Source: Hyparrhenia diplandra (Eukaryota > Streptophyta > Magnoliopsida > Poales > Poaceae). Taken from it: a DNA stretch of 64,000 nucleotides. Positions 58,601-64,000 of this stretch are shown here, one piece after another. The position numbers and the translations under genes are program-made. The notes beneath the pieces were generated by a model that did not search any database, had not been told where the DNA came from, and saw nothing but the letters and a program-made list of their open reading frames with translations. The stretch lies in the NCBI GenBank assembly GCA_015847255.1, contig JADLZK010011221.1, positions 496,001-560,000 of the forward strand, given 5' to 3'. The stretch's first letter is position 1; the number at the start of each line of letters is the position of its first letter.

Positions 58601-61600
58601 CTTCACCCAATCTGGTAAAGTAACTTACATTCTTTTTCTGATGTTGTAATTGGTTTGAACATTCAGCCACCAAGTAATTAGTTGCTAAATTTGTTGATAA
58701 AGGTTTGTCCTTTGTATATAGTAGTTTCTGCAACAAAAACTGTCATATGATTTGCCATTTGAAATATGGTAATGAACAAATCACCAATAGTTAGTAAATC
58801 TCAGTTCTGTCTCAGTTCCTTTAGTTCAGTGTGCATTTTGCTTTTGAATTAAAAATTCTTGTTTATATTCTGTTTCTAGGTTGGTGTTGCTGAGATGAAG
58901 GTTGCTGTGGATAGAACTGGTGGAATAGTTGTGCTTGCAGAAAGTTTTGGTCATTCTGTTTTTAAAGACTCACTTCGACGCATCTTTCAGTCAAGTGATA
59001 ATGATCTTGATTTGTCATTCAAGTAAATACTCTTTACGGTAATTAATAACTTGTCTTAGCCCATCAATAATTTGAGCATTCTGATTGACGTGTATAAAAT
59101 TATATTCGCAGTGGTATATTCGAGATTAACTGCTCAAAGGATGTCAAAATCCAAGGAATTATTGGACCTTGTACTTCCCTGGAGAAGGTATAGCGTGTAT
59201 CAGTTGCATATCGTCAATCTTTTTTTTTTTTTGGAATAACACTATACATCTGATCCTTTTATCTGCAGAAAAGTCCTCTATCCTCAGATACAGTTGTAGG
59301 TCAGGGAAACACTAATGCATGGAAGATGTGTGGTCTAGACAGGAAAACATCACTCTGTTTAGTATTTGATATTGCAAAGAAGGATGGGCCAGATTCGGTT
59401 GGTGTTGGTCAATCAGCAAGCAATCAGTTCTACTTCCAATTCCTAACCTAGTAGGGAATCTGTTTGGCCCCCTTCATTTTTAGGCAAAAAACCAAATACA
59501 GTCAAAGAATGGTATGTGACTGACTTAGGTGTTGCATTGCATGCAGTTACCAGCATCATGAGGGGCAGATGAGATTGCGATCCACTACACTTTCTAGAAG
59601 ATGGGTTGCTGGTTCTGGTGGTGTGCAGGCAAGTTTTAGTCCAGCTTTCCTTACTTTGTTGATCACAATCATTTTCTGCTTAATTTGTTGGCAGATATTG
59701 CCTGTTTTTTTCTCTCTCTCATTGTGTCCATTTTAAAAACAAATATAATATTTGTTAAACTTGGATTACATGTGCTTTATTAGGAACTTATAGATGGCTT
59801 TGATCAAGAGGCAGCTGCTGCAGTCATGGCACGCTTGGTCTCATTTAAGATGGAAGCTGAGGTACTTGACAACATGTACTAAATTATTTTACCATTAGCA
59901 CATACATGATAGATGAACTTATTTCACTTGAAAAAAATGGTACTCCCTCTGTTTCCAAATTGTAGTTCACTTTAGCTTTTTTTAGATAACATTGCTTTTG
60001 CTATGCACCTAGTTTATACACTATGTCTAGATACATAATAAAAGCAATGTATCTAGAAAAGCTAAAGTGAACTACAATTTGGAACGGAGGAAAGTATCAC
60101 ACTATGATGAATATAGTGCAGTAATATAATCTTGCCAGCTTGCTGTAGTTATTATTTCTGTTTTGGAGCCTTAATTGTATAATCTGAATGCTTCTTTCAG
60201 GCTGATTTTGACCCGATAAGATGGCTTGATCGAGCATTGATTAGTTTATGTTCGAAATTTGGAGACTATCACAAAGAAACACCCTCATCTTTCAGTTTAT
60301 CCCCTCGTCTGTCGATATTTCCCCAGTTTATATTTAATTTGAGACGATCTCAGTTTGTTCAGGTAAAGCATTTTTCCTCATTTACTGAGCAATTCTGATC
60401 AACAGATCATGCGGAATCACACTTGGTGCACTGATTATTTTACTTCCCATGCAGGTTTTTAACAACAGTCCGGATGAAACTGCATATTTCACAATGATAT
60501 TAAACAGAGAGAATGTATCAAATGCAGTTGTGATGATCCAGCCATCACTCATATCTTATTCACTCCAATCAGGTCCAGAGCCAGTTCTGTTGGATGTAAC
60601 TGCAATTGCAGCTGATAGGATCCTTTTGTTGGATTCTTATTTTACTGTTGTCATATTCCATGGGATAACAATTGCACAGTGGCGAAAGGCTGGTTACCAA
60701 TATCAAGAAGGCCATGAGGTAATATATTTAGATTTGGTCTACTGAGCTTCATGTAGCTTTTATTCTATACATTTGTACATATGGGTACAAATAAGGTTAA
60801 TTTAAACTATCAGTGTGCCTTTACATCAAAATGTTTGGAAAGTCTTAAGCTTTCTATTCTATGGTTTCATAGCCTTTAGACATAAGGCTGCTAGGCTGAT
60901 CTACGTACAGTGGGCTTCATTATGTACAATATACATCCTGATGTGTACCAAACTGACAACTAACCTTGTGTGGCGTCCAGTCATTTGCCCAGTTGTTGCA
61001 AGCTCCACAGGAGGAAGCTGATGCCATAATCAAGGAACGCTTTCCTGTGCCCCGATTGGTGGGTGTGCGATCAATATGGTTCTCAGGTTATTTCTTTTAT
61101 ATTCTATTCTTGTTTGTTCTGTTAGATTATTTCAACACTCTGCATTTTGCCTGAAGAAATTTCTTTGTGTGTATCTATTCATTGCAAACATTTGTTCTCT
61201 CTACTGTATAAGGTTCACAAATTCATCGTACTTTAAATTTTCACTAGTGGCCCAATTTTCAGTTGAAAATTGCAATGTAGACCCAATAGCAGATCACGAC
61301 ATCTGGGATACTCATGGGTCATTGATTAGCTGGAAACCCAAAACAATGTTCCTTGTGTTCTTTTTTTTCTTGATGAAATCCATGTGGTCAGCTTTCATCA
61401 AATAGCTAGATATTTCAAACCACCAAATTGTGGCCAATGGAAACTACCATGTTATATAAACTTTGACTTTATTAAGTTCTACTAATATAAAGTTCTATAC
61501 ATTAACATCAAAATAAAAGAGGATGGAAGGAATGTCATTCATATTTGATTTACCATCTTTTGAAAATTGCAGGCTCGATTTTTGCTGGCAAAGCTTAATC

Positions 61601-61710
61601 CATCGGTCTCGTATGACAATCCTCCAGCACCAGGAGGGGATGTCATATTCACAGATGATGTGAGCTTCCAGGTCTTCATGGATCATCTCCAGCGCTTGGC
61701 CGTTAATTAG
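55639..61710 (+). CDS. SEC23, COPII coat GTPase-activating subunit
   Basis: SEC23 pairs with SEC24 on SAR1-GTP at ER exit sites, stimulates SAR1 GTP hydrolysis and helps bud COPII vesicles. Coding exons: 55639-56148, 56228-56443, 56611-56784, 58173-58334, 58880-59022, 59112-59187, 59269-59450, 59547-59628, 59784-59861, 60201-60362, 60455-60718, 60981-61086, 61573-61710. Total is 763 residues after one correction, normal for the family. Domains: zinc finger (CRMCRSILNP...CPFC, residues about 55-80), vWA-like trunk (VFLFVVDTC onward), beta-sandwich, helical region (ALISLCSKFGDY), and gelsolin-like end (DRILLLDSYFTVVIFHG). The last residues are QVFMDHLQRLAVN. Exon 12 has one extra G in the run at 61061-61063 (expected PRLVVCDQYGSQ), probably a sequence error. 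Intron 8 uses a GC donor (59629). Intron 3 is about 1.4 kb. Confidence 0.93.
57400..57464 (+). mobile_element. possible SINE 3' end in SEC23 intron 3
   Basis: CCTACCCCAACTAGCTTGGG then ACAAAAGGCT and a (TTG)7-8 run resembles the conserved 3' end of Au-type plant SINEs. I do not see the tRNA-like head, so it may be truncated, or only the microsatellite may be real. Confidence 0.35.
59941..60096. mobile_element. Stowaway-type MITE in SEC23 intron 9
   Basis: Left TACTCCCTCTGTTTCCAAAT and inverse right TACTTTCCTCCGTTCCAAAT, followed by a shared TGTAGTTCACTTTAGCTTTT arm. About 156 bp; nearly the whole element folds on itself. It does not touch splice sites. Confidence 0.85.
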
Positions 61711-62528
61711 ATCATTATGGTGATTACACTATGCACTGCAGTTTTGCAGAGTGGGACTAATTTTATCGTGTATAGACAATTGTTGCTCTGCATATCGTGT
61801 ATAGACAATTGTTGCTCTGCATCGGTACATCGTGTTGGTCACTGGCAGTTTTCTGATCCAAGAGCAACTATTATATATATACCATGTAAATAGGGTGTCG
61901 TTTCTCGTTGCTAGTACGAAAATTTCAAAGCAGGCTGCCTTGTTCAATCCATAGTGCGCAGTGCGATCGACCTAAAATGACAAGAACGCAGGCTTTGGTT
62001 TGTCCGTCCGTAGCTTGTAGTGCAATTGTTGGGTCATGAACAGCCGGTTACTCTTGTTCAGGAGTGACCGAGTCAATTGTAGTGAGCGTGAGAGTTTCAC
62101 GTCTCCCTTATTTATATTGTGCAAATCTCACATCTCTCTTATTATGTTTAGTGCAAATCAGCATCTCCCTTATGCAAACGCTCGCTACAACTGAGGAAGA
62201 ATCTGAGCATAGTGGAAGAAGAATCTGTTTAGGTAACATAGAAGAAGATTCCGTCGTGCTGCTAACAGCCTGGAACCTGTGGAAGGAGCGCAGCAGACGT
62301 TCGACGGCGGGAAGATCACTGTCCGTCCCAGCTTTTCTCACTGAAAGAGGCAAACCATTCCTCTTCGGAACTGGAGTGTATTGAGGGGGAATTGAACTAA
62401 AAAAAAAAATCTGTTTAGGTAATCCATGATCAAGGAAGATCCTGGTTCTGATTCCTGAACATGAGGTTTTACTATGCATGGAAATACAGAGATTTTCTCG
62501 TTAGGCTTCAAAAGTTGATTATGAAAAG
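61711..62528. other. intergenic between SEC23 and the esterase
   Basis: The SEC23 3' untranslated region lies at the left; TATCGTGTATAGACAATTGTTGCTCTGCAT is nearly doubled at 61765-61822. A short frame at about 62249-62305 reads LLTAWNLWKERSRR, similar to the end of LINE zf-RVT proteins, perhaps a tiny LINE scrap. Confidence 0.4.
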
Positions 62529-63755
62529 TCAGGCTTCCATTCTTGAAGCTCTGAAATTCACTCGATCGCCATTGATGAAGTTCACCACGACCTCCATCTC
62601 CCTGGCCGCCTTGTCGCTGTCAGGCTTGTTAAGGAAGTAGACGTGATACTCGCCGGGCGTCTCGTACAGCTCCGCCTCGCCTCGCCACCCGCTGTCCCTG
62701 AGCGCGTGGACGTACGCACGGCCCCTCGCGCTGAGCATGTCCAGCCCGGCCACGGTGACGAGCACGCGCGCGCAGGGGAGCCGGCGCCACTCCTCCGGCG
62801 GCATGGACACCGGGTTGATCACGGGGTCGTCGATCCCGTATCGCCCGCCGCACACGAAGCTCCACGTCCGCTCGCGCCACCGCCGCGTGTCCTCGTCGGT
62901 CGTCTCCGACGGCACCGGGCGCTTCCCCAGAAGTAAGGGTCGAGCAGTGCGAGGCCCCGGAGTTTGCCGGCACTGCCGGCGTCGCCCGGCAGGCCCTCCC
63001 GCCCCGCGCGTAGCGCCACGTTGTGCGCGATGTTGCCACCGGCGCTGTCGCCGCCCAGGAACAGCCGCGCCGGGTCCGGCGTGGCGCGACAGCCAGGGGG
63101 TCCGTGGTCGGTCACGCGCGTTGGCGTTGGTGTTGGCGAGCGTCCAGTGGAGCGCGGCCCACGCGTCGTCGTACGCCGTCGGGAGGCGGTGCTCTGGCGC
63201 GAGGTGGTACTCGACGGACACGGCGAGCACCTGGGCCCTGGACACCAGCGCGTTGAGGTACCGGTGGTACGTCGGCGAGAAGGCCGACTCCGTGACGAAC
63301 GCGCCGCCGTGGTAGAACACGAGGAGCGGCAGCCTGCTTGGACTTCCACCGCTGTCGTCGTTGGTGCCGGCCGTGCGGTTGGTGGGCGAGGCTAGGAGGA
63401 GGCAGGCACGGAGGCGCACGGAGACGCCGGCGGTGGCGTCGAGGACGACGTCCCTTGAGGCGACGCCGGTGTCCGGGTCCGTGGAGGCCGGCACGGTGTC
63501 CGTGCCCATGAAACGCTGCACGCGGCCGCTCTTGTAGAGGACCAGGAACGGGAAGAAGAAGAAGTCGACGTCCCTGTCGTCGTCGCTCCCACCGTTGGTG
63601 CCCACGGAGGCCGTGCCGGTGCCAGGATGAAGCAGAGCCGGCGGGGCGAGCAACGCGCCCGCCATGTTGAGCAGGAGCAGCAGCGCCGACGAGAAGCTCC
63701 CCGCCATGAGGGGAGTGAGCGAAGGCGAAGCTATCGAAAACCGGGCCGCGCGCAC
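62529..63755 (-). CDS. carboxylesterase, GID1-like alpha/beta hydrolase (two apparent indels)
   Basis: Plant CXE-type esterase that cleaves small ester substrates; the substrate is unknown. Key motifs: YKSGRVQRFMGTD, the oxyanion-hole HGGAF, then SVEYHLAPEHRLPTAYDDAW. GDSAGGNIAHNVALRAG carries the nucleophile Ser and lies in a shifted frame. VAGLDMLSARG has the Asp, and GEYHVYFL the His. The frame leaves at CC 63076-63077 (one base too many) and returns at C4 62925-62928 (a G5 read as G4). Net length stays 1227 nt, 408 residues. No intron, as in many CXE genes. The N-terminus is about 60 residues longer than usual and holds a hydrophobic run (ALLLLLNMAGALLAPPALL). Start is ATG 63755; an internal ATG at 63707 would give a signal-peptide-like start and is equally plausible. 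The Asp-x-x-Ser/His set excludes a catalytically dead gibberellin receptor. Confidence 0.85.
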   Translation of the reverse strand: MRAARFSIASPSLTPLMAGSFSSALLLLLNMAGALLAPPALLHPGTGTASVGTNGGSDDDRDVDFFFFPFLVLYKSGRVQRFMGTDTVPASTDPDTGVASRDVVLDATAGVSVRLRACLLLASPTNRTAGTNDDSGGSPSRLPLLVFYHGGAFVTESAFSPTYHRYLNALVSRAQVLAVSVEYHLAPEHRLPTAYDDAWAALHWTLANTNANARDRPRTPWLSRHAGPGAAVPGRRQRRWQHRAQRGATRGAGGPAGRRRQCRQTPGPRTARPLLLGKRPVPSETTDEDTRRWRERTWSFVCGGRYGIDDPVINPVSMPPEEWRRLPCARVLVTVAGLDMLSARGRAYVHALRDSGWRGEAELYETPGEYHVYFLNKPDSDKAAREMEVVVNFINGDRVNFRASRMEA

Positions 63756-64000
63756 ACTGACTTCCTCGAAGGCCGGCCTATGACTCTGTGAGCTTGTCGT
63801 CTTTTTTTGTAGACCTCGCCGCGGCGCCCCTGCTTTCTCTTACTGGTACAGAGACGTACAGTGGTGGACGTGTGATTCTCCGCCAGTTGCTGCAGTGGAG
63901 GTGAAATGGAAGTTAGGCGCACCGCTACGTCCACGAGTTCACCGGGCGAAACCTGCGTCTGCGTCTGCGTGTTCTCCTCCAGTCCTCCGTGCTACTAGGC
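63756..64000. other. promoter side of the esterase gene
   Basis: No gene supported; this is presumably the upstream region of the minus-strand esterase. Confidence 0.35.

Noticed and set aside
1..64000. CRISPR arrays, tRNA or rRNA genes, prokaryotic operons
   Set aside because: Direct repeats here are transposon arms or minisatellites, and the only tRNA-like boxes belong to the SINE at 53306.

Overview
The window is nuclear DNA from a grass (Poaceae, most likely a panicoid). Supporting signs are intron-split genes with GC-rich exons in an AT-rich background, a tandem pair of cereal-type secreted alpha-amylases, and dense grass transposons: Stowaway MITEs, CACTA, Mutator-like elements (MULEs), Helitrons, a LINE and a tRNA-derived SINE. 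I see no prokaryotic operon, CRISPR array, tRNA or rRNA gene.

Layout. 1-6.1 kb: a decayed hAT transposon and a possible translocator pseudogene scrap. 6.1-8.5 kb: a complete non-autonomous CACTA element with 3-bp target duplication, ending 20 bp before the promoter motifs of alpha-amylase gene 1 (8.8-10.3 kb). 10.4-16.4 kb: tandem and inverted repeats, and a Helitron-like segment carrying a MATH-BTB gene fragment. 16.46-18.25 kb: alpha-amylase gene 2, with a G-box plus two TATCCA motifs resembling the rice alphaAmy3 sugar-response complex. 18.4-20.2 kb: a 5'-truncated LINE with target duplication. 20-34 kb: gene-free repeat land (Helitron-like ends, a MULE with a 9-bp target duplication, a MITE, and a Helitron that splits a Stowaway MITE). 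34.5-38.4 kb: a tandem duplication of about 1.3 kb; one copy took a MITE and a Pack-MULE-like element while the other keeps the empty sites. 39.15-40.0 kb: a group X-type AP2/ERF transcription factor gene. 46.0-46.7 kb: a small plant-specific gene of unknown function. 51.2-51.9 kb (minus): a BKI1/MAKR-type membrane-associated kinase regulator gene, with a CACTA-type MITE on its 3' side and an 88-bp hairpin on its 5' side. 54.5-61.7 kb: a complete 13-coding-exon SEC23 gene (COPII coat). 62.5-63.76 kb (minus): a GID1-like carboxylesterase gene.

Most of the coding genes need one to three 1-2 base corrections to read through, nearly all in short homopolymers (typically a G5 read as G4). After correction every gene has a length divisible by three. 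The same defect appears in the housekeeping gene SEC23, so I read these as consensus errors of a draft assembly, not as pseudogenes. Alpha-amylase gene 1 is intact as written.

Functionally the two amylases are secreted starch hydrolases, probably sugar-starvation regulated. The ERF, kinase regulator, SEC23 and esterase are independent neighbours; nothing shows they act together. I found no convincing new biological system. The most interesting items are transposon-shaped: the CACTA next to the amylase promoter, the Helitron-in-MITE nesting, gene-fragment capture, and the paired empty and filled sites in the tandem duplication.
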